Assembly (NCBI GenBank): GCA_964567045.1
Contig: CAZMLE010000034.1
Location: forward strand, 1-40,108
Origin: JAFNGF01 sp964567045
Lineage (GTDB): Bacteria > Planctomycetota > Phycisphaerae > Sedimentisphaerales > Anaerobacaceae
Reading direction: 5' to 3'
Length of the DNA: 40,108 nucleotides
In this document: one piece after another, positions 29,729 through 39,025 of the stretch
Layout of the letters: the number at the start of each line of letters is the position of its first letter
Position numbering within the stretch: position 1 is the first letter of the stretch
Notes under the pieces: model-generated
What the model was told of the DNA's origin: nothing
The model's database searches: none
What the model saw: the letters and a program-made list of their open reading frames with translations, nothing else
Translations under genes and position numbers: made by a program

Positions 29729-30736
29729 ATGGTGGCCAATATTGCTTCTCTTACGGCACAAATCAAGGAGAAAAATGCGCACCTGCGAGGGACCCCGCCT
29801 GGCTGGAACCCAAAGGAGCATTGGCGTGACCTTGGCCTGCACAATTGCACCAAGATAGCAATAATAGGGGCACTATTCTGCTTTCTTTTTCGCAATGAGA
29901 TTGGCGCCGTTGTCCACACCTGGCTGACCGATGCCAGTTGGTCGCACGGTTTTCTAATCCCTCTTTTTAGTTTGTACTTCATCAATCAGCATAGAAGAGA
30001 GATCCTGAACCTTCAAACCAAGCCTAACTACTTAGGCTTATTTTTTCTAATTTGGTGGATTCTGTTTTATTTTTTTAACATAGTCAGTCCCTCTGGATAT
30101 GCATACTTTCGCCCGCTTTCTGTGATAGCAGCGCTTGGAGCAGTGGTGTTGCTTCTGGGCGGATGGCGTTTGGTTAAGCACACGTGGCTGCCGATCGCAT
30201 TTTTGATATTTGCCGTACCACTGCCACGGAGGTATTATGTTGGTCTGACGATGCCCATGCGGTTTCTGGCTGCCAAGGTAGCAACTGCCTTGTTGAATCT
30301 GGTGGGTGGAATAGAAGCCAGCGTCAGCGGCGTCCTGATCGATGTCATTTATAAGGGCCAGCGGTTGGAGCCTCCGCTCAATGTGGCAGAAGCCTGCAGC
30401 GGAATGCGGCTGCTGATGGCCTTTCTAGCGCTGGGCGTGGCTATGGCTTACCTGCACTATAGACCCGTATGGCAGCGAGTTGTTCTGTTAGGCTCCACGA
30501 TACCCATAGCGATACTCTGCAACATCGTGCGAGTCACAGTCACGGGATTCATTTATGTGTTGATTAGCCCTGAATATACAAAGGGCATTTACCACGATCT
30601 ACTTGGAATAGGAATGTTGCCGTTGGCATTTGCCTTCTATGGTTTTCTATCCTGGTTTATGTCAAGTTTGTTTGTAGAAGAAGCCGAGACGGCCGCTGGC
30701 GATGTCGTGGTTAGAAAGAAACCGCAAACGCTATAG
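29729..30736 (+). CDS. Exosortase
   Basis: This 335-residue membrane protein of the exosortase family is the predicted cysteine transpeptidase that cleaves PEP-CTERM-like sorting tails. All three conserved catalytic residues are visible within membrane-adjacent motifs: C223 in 'VAEACSGMRLLMAF', R268 in 'CNIVRVTVTGF' and H289 in 'GIYHDLLGIG'. About eight hydrophobic segments are present. Placement between a polysaccharide export protein and an EpsI protein is the standard exosortase/EPS arrangement. Here EpsI is a separate gene and not a C-terminal fusion. ATG 29729 has no clear ribosome-binding site, so the start is uncertain. No sorting-tail substrate is seen in the window. Confidence 0.92.
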   Translation: MVANIASLTAQIKEKNAHLRGTPPGWNPKEHWRDLGLHNCTKIAIIGALFCFLFRNEIGAVVHTWLTDASWSHGFLIPLFSLYFINQHRREILNLQTKPNYLGLFFLIWWILFYFFNIVSPSGYAYFRPLSVIAALGAVVLLLGGWRLVKHTWLPIAFLIFAVPLPRRYYVGLTMPMRFLAAKVATALLNLVGGIEASVSGVLIDVIYKGQRLEPPLNVAEACSGMRLLMAFLALGVAMAYLHYRPVWQRVVLLGSTIPIAILCNIVRVTVTGFIYVLISPEYTKGIYHDLLGIGMLPLAFAFYGFLSWFMSSLFVEEAETAAGDVVVRKKPQTL

Positions 30737-30766
30737 AATGCGTTTGACAGCCAAGCATGATGCGTG

Positions 30767-31537
30767 ATGCAGGGCATGAAATCCGACATACGAGTTTATT
30801 TGCAGCCGGCCTTTTTAATATGCGCCGCTGTGCTGGCAACAGCCGGAGCCGGCATGTCCGTTGCAATAAAAACGTTTGGGATGTACCTAAAGAAGGAACC
30901 CTTGCCGCTCTTAAAATCGCTGGACCTTTTGGATGAGAAACAGTTAGGTCCTTACAAAGTATTATCAAAAGGCAAAATCGAAAACGAAGACGTTCTTAAA
31001 GAATTAGGCACGGGGGATTATATTCAATGGATTCTGGAAGACACAGAGATACCACCTGAAAGTCCCGTCCGGAAATTCATGCTGTTTGTTACTTACTACG
31101 AGCTTCCGGACAGGGTGCCACACGTCCCCGAGGAGTGCTACAGCGGCAGCGGCTACCAAAGACTGGCGACCGATAGCGTGACATTTAGAATCAGTAACCC
31201 TGATCTGCCCAGCGAAATCCGAGGAAAATATCTTATCTTCGGCGGTACAAAAACTGATTTCTTGCAGAGCAGCGGAGAATTCCAGGTTCTGTATCTTTTT
31301 AAGGTCAATGGGGAATATGCCGGCAGCAGAGACGAAGCTCGCATAGCTTTGAACAAGAACCTTTTCGGCAAATATTCGTACTTTTCTAAGATTGAGTTGG
31401 TTTTCAACCAGGCGTTGGCCGCACCAAGTAAACAGGATGCGATCGAAGCGAGCGAAAAAGCCCTGGGTGTCATTTTGCCTATCTTAGAAAAAGACCATTG
31501 GCCTGACTGGGAAGGTAGAGAGCAAACCCGCCAATAA
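30767..31537 (+). CDS. epsI: EpsI-family exosortase-associated protein
   Basis: A protein of about 256 residues with one N-terminal membrane anchor ('FLICAAVLATAGAGMSVAI') and an extracytoplasmic domain. The EpsI/DUF3485 signature is 'FVTYYELPDRVPHVPEECYSGSGY', where other members have a conserved H-x-P-x-x-C-Y. Such proteins are encoded next to, or fused to, exosortases and are needed for exopolysaccharide or sorting, with an unclear reaction. Start codons at 30764 (GTG), 30767 (ATG) and 30776 (ATG) are all possible, without a decisive ribosome-binding site. The stop codon lies in the loop of a perfect hairpin. Confidence 0.85.
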   Translation: MQGMKSDIRVYLQPAFLICAAVLATAGAGMSVAIKTFGMYLKKEPLPLLKSLDLLDEKQLGPYKVLSKGKIENEDVLKELGTGDYIQWILEDTEIPPESPVRKFMLFVTYYELPDRVPHVPEECYSGSGYQRLATDSVTFRISNPDLPSEIRGKYLIFGGTKTDFLQSSGEFQVLYLFKVNGEYAGSRDEARIALNKNLFGKYSYFSKIELVFNQALAAPSKQDAIEASEKALGVILPILEKDHWPDWEGREQTRQ

Positions 31538-31546
31538 ATTGGCGGG
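31527..31546 (+). repeat. Perfect hairpin with the epsI stop codon in its loop
   Basis: CCCGCCAA (31527-31534) pairs with TTGGCGGG (31539-31546) around the loop TAAA; the epsI stop codon TAA (31535-31537) is in that loop. No T-run follows. The CCGCCA/TGGCGG core recalls the palindrome at 3639-3660, so both may belong to one dispersed element family. Confidence 0.75.
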
Positions 31547-31558
31547 CTAACTATTTAG

Positions 31559-31578
31559 CCCCGCAACTTGTTGCGGGG
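31559..31578 (+). repeat. Second perfect hairpin upstream of the TPR gene
   Basis: CCCCGCAA (31559-31566) pairs with TTGCGGGG (31571-31578), 12 bp after the first hairpin and 15 bp before the TPR gene's AAGGGAA ribosome-binding site (31594-31600). It could act as an RNA stability or translation element, or be a partial terminator; no U-rich tail follows. Confidence 0.7.
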
Positions 31579-31606
31579 TCTCTCCCGCGTGGGAAGGGAA
31601 AAGCTT

Positions 31607-34600
31607 ATGGCAAAGAGACTCAACAAAAAAGTCGTACTTATTGGCTCGGCAGTTTTGCTGTTGCTGGTGTTAGTAGCTGTGGCGGCTATTTTGCATCTAA
31701 GCAGAGACCCCGAAAAATTCATCAGCGACGGCGACGCCGCGTGGCTTGCCAAAGACTACGATAAGGCTGAACGCAGCTACCGTAGAGCATACCAACTGGC
31801 AAGGCGGGAGCAGCTCAGGATAGACATGCTTTTTAAGCTTGCGGATTTGTATATCGAAACCGATAAATGGCCCAAAGTGCGCGGATGCTGGCAACAGATA
31901 ATCAATATAGACCCTAAGAATGTGAAGGCTCGACTCGCAGGATTGAAATATCTTTACATTATCGCCGACAGTTACGCCAAGACTGGAAGAAGCGAGAGCG
32001 TAGTATGGAGCGAGATCGAGTCGCAAGCATCTAAGGCTATCGAGGTCGTCGAGAAGGCAGGCTTGCTCGGCGAAGAAAGGACCAAATGGGAGCCGCCCTT
32101 TGGGAAAGAAGAGAGAAGCGTTGAGCGTGTCCCGAGCCGGACCTTAGACTCTTATTTGTACCTGATCCGAGGCAGAGCAGCGCTTGAGTTAGGCAGGATG
32201 GGGGCGGTGACATCCCCGGAGCAACTACTGGGCAAAGCAATGAACGATTTGCAGAAGGTGCAGCAGCTCGATCCGCAGAACGTTGATGCCTATTTGTATT
32301 TAGCCGATGCGACTGTTGAGCAAGGCCAAATTCTTGCCTCAAGAGGAAATGTCGAGGAAAAAGAAAAAGCTGCTAAGCGTGCGGACGAGCTCTTAGATAA
32401 GGCGGTCGAAGTTGCCGGTGGTGATCCGCGGGCGCACATCAATCTTCTATCCAGGAAGCTGGATTTTGCACGAACAGGCGAGATTGCACAGGCAAAGCAG
32501 CAGATTGGGGCGATGGAGTCGGGCTTTGCGGCTCTTGTAAACAAATTCCCTTCCAGTGCAGAGGCATTCGCTGCGCTGTCCAGGTTCTGTTCCGTCCAGT
32601 CGATGTACTCTGGCCACGAGTTGAGTCTTAAGAATCTTGACAAGGCCGTCGAGGCAATGACTAAAGCAATTGAATTGGACAAGGAAAATGTGGCGTACGC
32701 AATCAACGCCGCGAATTTGTACTACCGCAAGTTTTCTGTTCATGGGCAGAAATCCGAAGTGTTCAAAGCCATCGAGGTGGCTAAAAATGCACTTGCACTG
32801 CCGGACGCACAGGATACAGCCGGGCCACGAAGTTACGCAAACAGGATGAACAAATTGATATTAAATTCTTTCCTTGCCAATTGCTACATCGAGCAGGTGC
32901 TTGAGCCCACTCAGGAATTATCGCAGTCTCAAGCGGCGGCCTGGCTGGTAGAGGCCGAGAAAGCTGTGCACGAAATTGAGCAGATTGCCGGCAGCAGCGA
33001 GGAGCCACAAGTTGTGAAGTGGCAGGGAATGCTTGCCCTTGCCAAGCTTGGGCTTGCCAAGGCTAATATCAACCCGGCAGTCCAGACGCTCTACGAAGCT
33101 TACCAGCGGATAAAAACATCTAAAACTCCCGAGAATAGGGATGCCCACCTTTCTTACGCCCTGGCGAAGATTTTTATGGATACTTCCGAAGTCGGTGCCG
33201 TAATGGAGTTCCTGAACCCCATAGATGGTGCCCTGAGGGCAGGAATCGAGTTTACCAAACCGCAGGCGATTTTGGATTACCTGGAAACTCTTGGCAAGCG
33301 CGGTGCGTGGTTGCCTGTTATCTCCCCGGATTATTACTATAATGTAAGCACGTTCGAGGAGCGTTTCGGCCGCAGCGCCAGAAGCCGAGCCCTTCGCATA
33401 AAAGCCTTGATCGGCACAGACCGAGTGGCCGAGGCCGAAGAAGAATTGGCCGGTTTCCCCCCGGATGATCCGAATACAATTGGACTGCGTCTGGTACTGG
33501 TAGAGGCTAAGATTGGGCAGCTTCGAATCGCTATCGCACAGAGGCAAATAAGTGAGGATTCCGCCTCTATTCTCCAGCCAGGCCAGGTGGGAGAAAAACA
33601 GGATCTTGAGTCCGACGCTGCGGTGAAGTTGATGAAGGCTGAGTTAGATAAGCATAAACAACATCGGGCCGATTTGGTGGCGAAACTGCTAGCCGTTTCG
33701 CCAGATTCTGTTGACGAGGCTACTGTCACTAAAACCTGCAGCGACCTTATTTCACTGGCACAGACGGGCGATGCTGCGAACCTGGTCAATAAATTCTTGA
33801 CACGCTCTCCGAATAGTGGGGCGGTTTTGGTCTACAAAAAGTTGCTTTCCGAACCTGAGCCGGCGGGTGTTTCGGACCAAAGGCGTAAAGAGATAGAAAA
33901 GGATGCTCTATCGGGCATTGTTGACCCGGTTCATCAGGCTCTGGAGCTTGGAATATTCTATCGGAAGAATAACGAGCCGGACAAAGCAGTTGGACAGTTG
34001 AGAAAAGTACTCGAAATGCAGGCTCCACCAGAGCGCAGCACCGCCACGTCGGCTTTTAAGTTGAGCGACCAGGTGAGCCCGCAGCATATGGCTGCCGGCC
34101 ATCTTTTCGATATAGCAACTGATAGCAAAAATTGGCAGTTGGCAGAATATGTTGTGGAAACGGTGAGACGCGGGAACCTCGATGACTGTGAGGGTCAACT
34201 ATTTGCTGCACGTTTGGCAGTGGCTAAAAGAAACTTCCAAGATGCGCTGACGAAAATCAACGAATGTCTCAAACAAAAACCGGTGTTTTCACGCGCTTAT
34301 ATGCTCAGGTCCAACATCAACGCGGCCCTCCGCAATGAGCTTGCATCTCTCGATGACATTAGGCAAGCGGCATCTTGGAACCCTACCGATGGAATTATCG
34401 CCAAAGGATTGGCCAATGCCTTGTACCAGAGAAACGCGAAACTCGCTGGCAAGGCGTCTGCGGAGCAGGTGATTGAAACCAGACGTGCCTTAGAAGACGC
34501 GTTGCGTCTGAATATAGGTGACCTGATGCTACTTAGCGCCTATGCGGAATACATAAGCGATGCGGATTCGTGGAAGGCACTGGCAATTCGTCAGACCTTG

Positions 34601-36661
34601 CAGAAAAATGCACCGTCCCTGCAGAATGCCATACTGCTGACGAAACTGGCCACGAGAATGGCTCTGAAAGAAAATGACCAGGGGCGCAAGCAGGCTTTGC
34701 TTGCGATTGCAGCTTCATCTCTCGACCAAGCCAGACGCTTGGACCCACGCAACAGAGTCGTGCTCGAAACCTACGCGGACTACTACCGGGCACAGGGACA
34801 AAATGAAAAGGCTGAGCAGTTGCTGCTCGAATCGAAAGACCAGCCTTTACTCTGGCGTCATTATTTTTATCTCGGGCAGTTTGAGGATGCCGGCAAGATT
34901 TTGCAGCAGTTGTATGCGCAGCAGCCAAAAGACAGCGATGTGATCAGAGGACTTTTTCTGGTTGCCGATAAAACTGCCGACCAGGAGGCCATAAAGAGAT
35001 ATTCTGAAGAACTTTTGTCGCTTGAAGACAACACCCAAAACCGTCTTGACCAAATCAAGGCCTATCTGAAGGTTGGTCTTATCAAGGAGGCTGAGTACAA
35101 GCTGCAGAGCTTTAAGGAGAAGTACCCGCAGGAAGCCGAATTCCTGCTTCTTAAGGGATGGTTGGCGATGAGGCAGGGACAACTGAAAGAGGCGTTGGAG
35201 CTGACGAATCAAAGCCTTGAAGCCAGCCCGGATAATGCCGCTGCATGGCGGCTGAGAGGCGAGATAAATCGTTTGACGGCAAATTATGATCAGGCAATCA
35301 TCGACCTTAAAAGGAGCACGTCGCTGTCTGCTACGCCTGAGGCTAGGATCGCGCTGGCAAGAGCTTATTTGCAGGCAGGACGTGAAGATGATGCTATAAC
35401 CGAAATAAGAAGCACCATTGACGTGCCGGGTGCTCCGATAGAAGCTCGCTCTCTGCTTGAGCAGATTTACATGCAGATTTACATGAAGCTCGGCAGAAAG
35501 GAAGCACTGAAGAAATTCTATGATGAGACTCTGCTGAAATTCCCGCAGAGCGCATTCTGGCATAATCGCGCAGCCGGATTTGCGATGGTTGTAAGTGAAT
35601 TCGGCAGAGCAGAACAATTGTACCAAAAAGCATATCTTATGAAGCGTCAAGCCTATCTCGCGGAAAATCCGGAAGCCGGCTGGCGAGATGTGCAATACGC
35701 GATGGCGCTGGATGGATATTTACAGGCAATAGTACTGGGAGCCGGCGACCCGAACGCAAAAGACACCCCTTGGCGTCCCGAGAAGTTGAATAAGGTCTTT
35801 GAGGAAAGCGGCAAGTATGTCGATACGCCTTTTGCCCCCGTGGCTTATTACCGAATGGCTGAGGCCAAGTTCAGGCTCGGTGGCAAAGACGCGGCCATAG
35901 AATATTGCCGAAAAGCTGTTGATCAGACCGGGACAAATGAAAGACTGGCAAGTGAGATTCTGTTGAGAATGTTCTTGTTAGTGGGCGAGCAAGAGGTTTC
36001 AGAGTATTGCCAGCAGAGGCTGCAGACCAACCCTAATTCCCAGGCTGCCAATTTTACTATGTTTAATCTGGCCAAGATCAGGGGCGAATACAACGAAGCG
36101 GCGGATTACATCGACAAATGCATCCAGATAACTGGGGCCGATACCCCGCGCGGTGTCGATTATATGGCGAAAAAAGCCGAGGTTCTAACTCTCGCCTATC
36201 AAAAGACTTCCGATAACAATTATCTTAAGAAGGCTATCAGAGATTACGAAAGTCTGTTGGTTAAAATGCCGAATTATAGCACGGTTCTGAATAATCTGGC
36301 GTACATGCTCGCCGAGAACAACGAAAGGCTTCCGGAGGCTCTTGAATATGCCAAACAGGCGCTGGAGCAAAGGCCGAACAATCCGGTCTTTTTGGATACT
36401 TATGCTTACGTATTGTATAAGAACGGCATGGATTCCAAGGCTGACGAATTTATGACGGCTGCCCTGCAACAGTACGAGCAGAGCGAACTTAAGCCACCGC
36501 CGGAGGTGTATGAGCATAAAGGCCTGATAAAAGAAAAGATTGGGCAGAAAAAACAGGCCCTCAATGCCTATAAACAGGCATTAGAAGAAATAGGAGCAGA
36601 CAAATTGCCGAAGCCAGTGAAGGAGCGCATAACCTCAGCCGTTGAACGCCTTTCACGGTAA
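31607..36661 (+). CDS. Giant membrane-anchored TPR protein of the exosortase/EPS locus
   Basis: A 1684-residue protein with an N-terminal membrane anchor ('KKVVLIGSAVLLLLVLVAVAAIL') followed almost entirely by tetratricopeptide-like helical repeats. Examples are 'DAAWLAKDYDKAERSYRRAY' near the start, 'AAWRLRGEINRLTANYDQAIIDLKRS' in the middle and 'NNLAYMLAENNERLPEALEYAKQALE' near the end. It is about twice the length of PrsT-type TPR proteins of PEP-CTERM loci and probably scaffolds the secretion or sorting machinery in the periplasm. ATG 31607 is chosen for its AAGGGAA ribosome-binding site six bases upstream; an in-frame ATG at 31568 lies within the hairpin region. A 12-bp tandem duplication at 35462-35485 gives a Q-I-Y-M repeat. 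Confidence 0.88.
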   Translation: MAKRLNKKVVLIGSAVLLLLVLVAVAAILHLSRDPEKFISDGDAAWLAKDYDKAERSYRRAYQLARREQLRIDMLFKLADLYIETDKWPKVRGCWQQIINIDPKNVKARLAGLKYLYIIADSYAKTGRSESVVWSEIESQASKAIEVVEKAGLLGEERTKWEPPFGKEERSVERVPSRTLDSYLYLIRGRAALELGRMGAVTSPEQLLGKAMNDLQKVQQLDPQNVDAYLYLADATVEQGQILASRGNVEEKEKAAKRADELLDKAVEVAGGDPRAHINLLSRKLDFARTGEIAQAKQQIGAMESGFAALVNKFPSSAEAFAALSRFCSVQSMYSGHELSLKNLDKAVEAMTKAIELDKENVAYAINAANLYYRKFSVHGQKSEVFKAIEVAKNALALPDAQDTAGPRSYANRMNKLILNSFLANCYIEQVLEPTQELSQSQAAAWLVEAEKAVHEIEQIAGSSEEPQVVKWQGMLALAKLGLAKANINPAVQTLYEAYQRIKTSKTPENRDAHLSYALAKIFMDTSEVGAVMEFLNPIDGALRAGIEFTKPQAILDYLETLGKRGAWLPVISPDYYYNVSTFEERFGRSARSRALRIKALIGTDRVAEAEEELAGFPPDDPNTIGLRLVLVEAKIGQLRIAIAQRQISEDSASILQPGQVGEKQDLESDAAVKLMKAELDKHKQHRADLVAKLLAVSPDSVDEATVTKTCSDLISLAQTGDAANLVNKFLTRSPNSGAVLVYKKLLSEPEPAGVSDQRRKEIEKDALSGIVDPVHQALELGIFYRKNNEPDKAVGQLRKVLEMQAPPERSTATSAFKLSDQVSPQHMAAGHLFDIATDSKNWQLAEYVVETVRRGNLDDCEGQLFAARLAVAKRNFQDALTKINECLKQKPVFSRAYMLRSNINAALRNELASLDDIRQAASWNPTDGIIAKGLANALYQRNAKLAGKASAEQVIETRRALEDALRLNIGDLMLLSAYAEYISDADSWKALAIRQTLQKNAPSLQNAILLTKLATRMALKENDQGRKQALLAIAASSLDQARRLDPRNRVVLETYADYYRAQGQNEKAEQLLLESKDQPLLWRHYFYLGQFEDAGKILQQLYAQQPKDSDVIRGLFLVADKTADQEAIKRYSEELLSLEDNTQNRLDQIKAYLKVGLIKEAEYKLQSFKEKYPQEAEFLLLKGWLAMRQGQLKEALELTNQSLEASPDNAAAWRLRGEINRLTANYDQAIIDLKRSTSLSATPEARIALARAYLQAGREDDAITEIRSTIDVPGAPIEARSLLEQIYMQIYMKLGRKEALKKFYDETLLKFPQSAFWHNRAAGFAMVVSEFGRAEQLYQKAYLMKRQAYLAENPEAGWRDVQYAMALDGYLQAIVLGAGDPNAKDTPWRPEKLNKVFEESGKYVDTPFAPVAYYRMAEAKFRLGGKDAAIEYCRKAVDQTGTNERLASEILLRMFLLVGEQEVSEYCQQRLQTNPNSQAANFTMFNLAKIRGEYNEAADYIDKCIQITGADTPRGVDYMAKKAEVLTLAYQKTSDNNYLKKAIRDYESLLVKMPNYSTVLNNLAYMLAENNERLPEALEYAKQALEQRPNNPVFLDTYAYVLYKNGMDSKADEFMTAALQQYEQSELKPPPEVYEHKGLIKEKIGQKKQALNAYKQALEEIGADKLPKPVKERITSAVERLSR
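35462..35485 (+). repeat. 12-bp tandem duplication inside the TPR gene
   Basis: CAGATTTACATG occurs twice in direct succession (35462-35473 and 35474-35485), in frame, adding four residues (QIYM) to a TPR helix. The two copies are identical, so the event is recent or maintained. Confidence 0.85.
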
Positions 36662-36735
36662 TGGTGGCGTGAAATGTGATCATCGTATCGCAATAAACTG
36701 TTTGCCCTATTGGTGAATTCTGATTGGAGATAAAA

Positions 36736-38961
36736 ATGGTGGAAGCAAAACCAACAGTTGAAAATAAGGAGGCCAGACCCCGACCTGTCGGAGCTGCCGC
36801 GATGACATCCAAGGAGGTTTTTGCAATACTTCGCCGGCACATATTGTTGATAGTTGTTTTGACGGCGGTGGGTTTTGCGCTCGGCGGCGGTACTTGGCAG
36901 GTCTTGCAGAGATACTGGCCAAGATATACCGCACAGACCTTACTTGAAGTCCTGCCGCCTGTAGAAACTGACCCCATGGACATCGTGGCAGTTCAGGTCC
37001 AAAAGGACCTTCAATATCAACATCGGGTCTCAATGGCAAGCCTTATAAAACAACAAAGTATGCTGTGGAATTTACTGCAGAGCGATAAAGTTAAAGAAAC
37101 CGCCTGGTGGTTACCGTACAAGGGTAAGGACATCAGAAAGCCCTTTAAGTATTTGCAAAGGCATTTTGTTGCTTATCCCGAGAGAGACGCTGAATATGTC
37201 AGGGTCTCGATGACCTGCGGCAAGGCTTCCGACGCGGCACTGATACTGAATGAGGCGGCAACGCTTTTTGTTAGGTCGCAGGTAATGGGCAGGCAGCAAG
37301 ACGTCGGCGAAACTCTCGCCGAACTTCAGGACCGGCGAGATAAGGTTCAACTCGATGTGGATGGCGTCAACAGGGCGTTGAAAGAGATCCGCGACACAGC
37401 GAATAGTAGCGATCTTGAGCAGCGCGCAGGCCGCTACTGGAGGCACACATACGAACTAAAACTGGACGACCTGGAGCTTCAGCAAAACGAACTACTGCTG
37501 GGAATAAGGCAAACCGAAGCCGATGTAGAAAATCTCAAGCGATTGGCGGAAGGCCCCGTTACTGCTGTGCAGATCGAACATGCGATAGAGGCAGACCCGG
37601 TTATGATTGTGCTTGCTCAGCAATTGGCCTTCCAGGAGGCTCAGCTATCGGGCAGACTCTCCAGGTTTGGTGAAAATCACAGAGTAGTGCGGGAAACTCA
37701 GGACTTAATAGATGAGATCAAGGAAAGAAGACGCCTTCGCAGGGAAGAGATGGCAGAGCAGACCCGGCAGGCCAGTTATAAGAATGCGCAGGATAGATTG
37801 GTTGTCTTGCGGCAAAGGCTGACTGAGTTGAATACCTTGCGCGAGCAAGCCCAAGCCCAGAAAAGTGACCTCGATTCGGCCCGCTTCCGGTATGAGCAGG
37901 TGTTAGTCAGGAGGGATGAAAGATTACAGATGCTGGACGCAATCAAGCAGCAGATTGATAAACAGGGAATAATTGCCGCTAAGAGCCCCAAGGTCCAACA
38001 GCGTGGACCGGCTCCGGAACCGCTGGAGATGGTGGCATCCCGGCAGTGGTGGGTTTGGTTTCCCGCAGGGACTATTTTGGGCCTTCTGCTGAGCATAGGA
38101 CTTGCGTTCCTGATGGAGATGCTCAACGACTTGGTGCGGACACCTACGGATGTAGGCAGATTCTTGAATATTCCGCTGTTGGGTATTATTCCCGACGCGT
38201 CTGAGGATAAGCAGGTTCGCGGTATTGAGCTTTGGCACGCTGTCCGTCAAGCACCTTATTCTCTCATAAGTGAGTCTTACCGGCGGTTGCGAACGAATCT
38301 GGAGCTGTCGGGGCTGGCAAACGCCGCGAAGACTCTGCTGGTCACCAGTGGCGACGCAGCAGAGGGCAAGACTTCGGTGGCAGTTAACCTTGCGACCGCT
38401 TTTGTGGCCCAGAATAAGAAAGTGCTGTTGGTCGACGCCAATTTCAGACAGCCGACTTTGAAAAGAATATTCCCCAGGACGGCAGCCAATGACTCCAAAG
38501 CTGCGGGTTTTGATTTTGGATTGAGCAGCGTACTGACGAACCAATGTGGTTACCAGGACGTCGTACGGCACACAGGCATAGACGGCTTTGACATAATCGA
38601 TTCGGGGCCGCTGCCTTCTAATCCTACGGAGCTGTTGGCCAGCCCGCGGATGGAAGAGCTGCTCAAGGAGCACCGCAAAAATTACGACCACATCGTAATT
38701 GATAGTGCCCCAGTGCTGCTGGTAAGCGATGCTAAGGTGCTGGCAAAAATTGTCGATGCAACCGTTTTGGTGTTCAATGCTGCTGCCACCAGAAGAGGTG
38801 CGGCTCGCAGAACAATAGGCGAACTCAAAGATGTGGGCGCCAATGTGGTGGGCTGTGTGCTGTTTGCGGCAAGGGCCTTGAAGGGCGGCTATTTCCACGA
38901 AAGATACAAGTCGTATCAAGATTATCTCAAGCCGCAGCTTGCCGGCGCGAGCCCGGCTTAA
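36736..38961 (+). CDS. Wzz/Wzc-type chain-length determinant with tyrosine kinase domain
   Basis: This 741-residue inner-membrane protein controls polysaccharide polymerisation and export. An N-terminal Wzz domain is bounded by membrane helices (about 35-57 and 438-462) with a long periplasmic coiled coil between them. The C-terminal cytoplasmic BY-kinase domain has Walker A 'GDAAEGKTS' (539-547), Walker A' 'VLLVDANFRQP' (with asparagine where aspartate is usual) and Walker B 'IVIDSAP' (653-659). A tyrosine-rich tail follows (Y719, Y724, Y727, Y730), the expected autophosphorylation site. ATG 36736 is preferred, with GGAGA (36726-36730) five bases upstream; a TTG at 36724 is less likely. It should pair with the export lipoprotein encoded at 27714. 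Confidence 0.92.
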   Translation: MVEAKPTVENKEARPRPVGAAAMTSKEVFAILRRHILLIVVLTAVGFALGGGTWQVLQRYWPRYTAQTLLEVLPPVETDPMDIVAVQVQKDLQYQHRVSMASLIKQQSMLWNLLQSDKVKETAWWLPYKGKDIRKPFKYLQRHFVAYPERDAEYVRVSMTCGKASDAALILNEAATLFVRSQVMGRQQDVGETLAELQDRRDKVQLDVDGVNRALKEIRDTANSSDLEQRAGRYWRHTYELKLDDLELQQNELLLGIRQTEADVENLKRLAEGPVTAVQIEHAIEADPVMIVLAQQLAFQEAQLSGRLSRFGENHRVVRETQDLIDEIKERRRLRREEMAEQTRQASYKNAQDRLVVLRQRLTELNTLREQAQAQKSDLDSARFRYEQVLVRRDERLQMLDAIKQQIDKQGIIAAKSPKVQQRGPAPEPLEMVASRQWWVWFPAGTILGLLLSIGLAFLMEMLNDLVRTPTDVGRFLNIPLLGIIPDASEDKQVRGIELWHAVRQAPYSLISESYRRLRTNLELSGLANAAKTLLVTSGDAAEGKTSVAVNLATAFVAQNKKVLLVDANFRQPTLKRIFPRTAANDSKAAGFDFGLSSVLTNQCGYQDVVRHTGIDGFDIIDSGPLPSNPTELLASPRMEELLKEHRKNYDHIVIDSAPVLLVSDAKVLAKIVDATVLVFNAAATRRGAARRTIGELKDVGANVVGCVLFAARALKGGYFHERYKSYQDYLKPQLAGASPA

Positions 38962-39025
38962 GGTTATGCTCACCTTATTTTGGCATCTGCCCGGCCTTGG
39001 CTGGCAGCAGAATGACTAACATAGT

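Noticed and set aside
29775..29858. Short frame after a good AAGGAG site inside the exosortase gene start
   Set aside because: It encodes only 27 residues out of frame with the exosortase and has no features; the AAGGAG is probably coincidental.
34847..35695. 282-codon minus-strand frame opposite the TPR gene
   Set aside because: The plus strand continues the TPR repeats without interruption; the antisense frame has no ribosome-binding site or recognisable domain.
37924..38973. 349-codon minus-strand frame opposite the kinase domain
   Set aside because: It overlaps Walker motifs of the tyrosine kinase on the plus strand and has no family features of its own.
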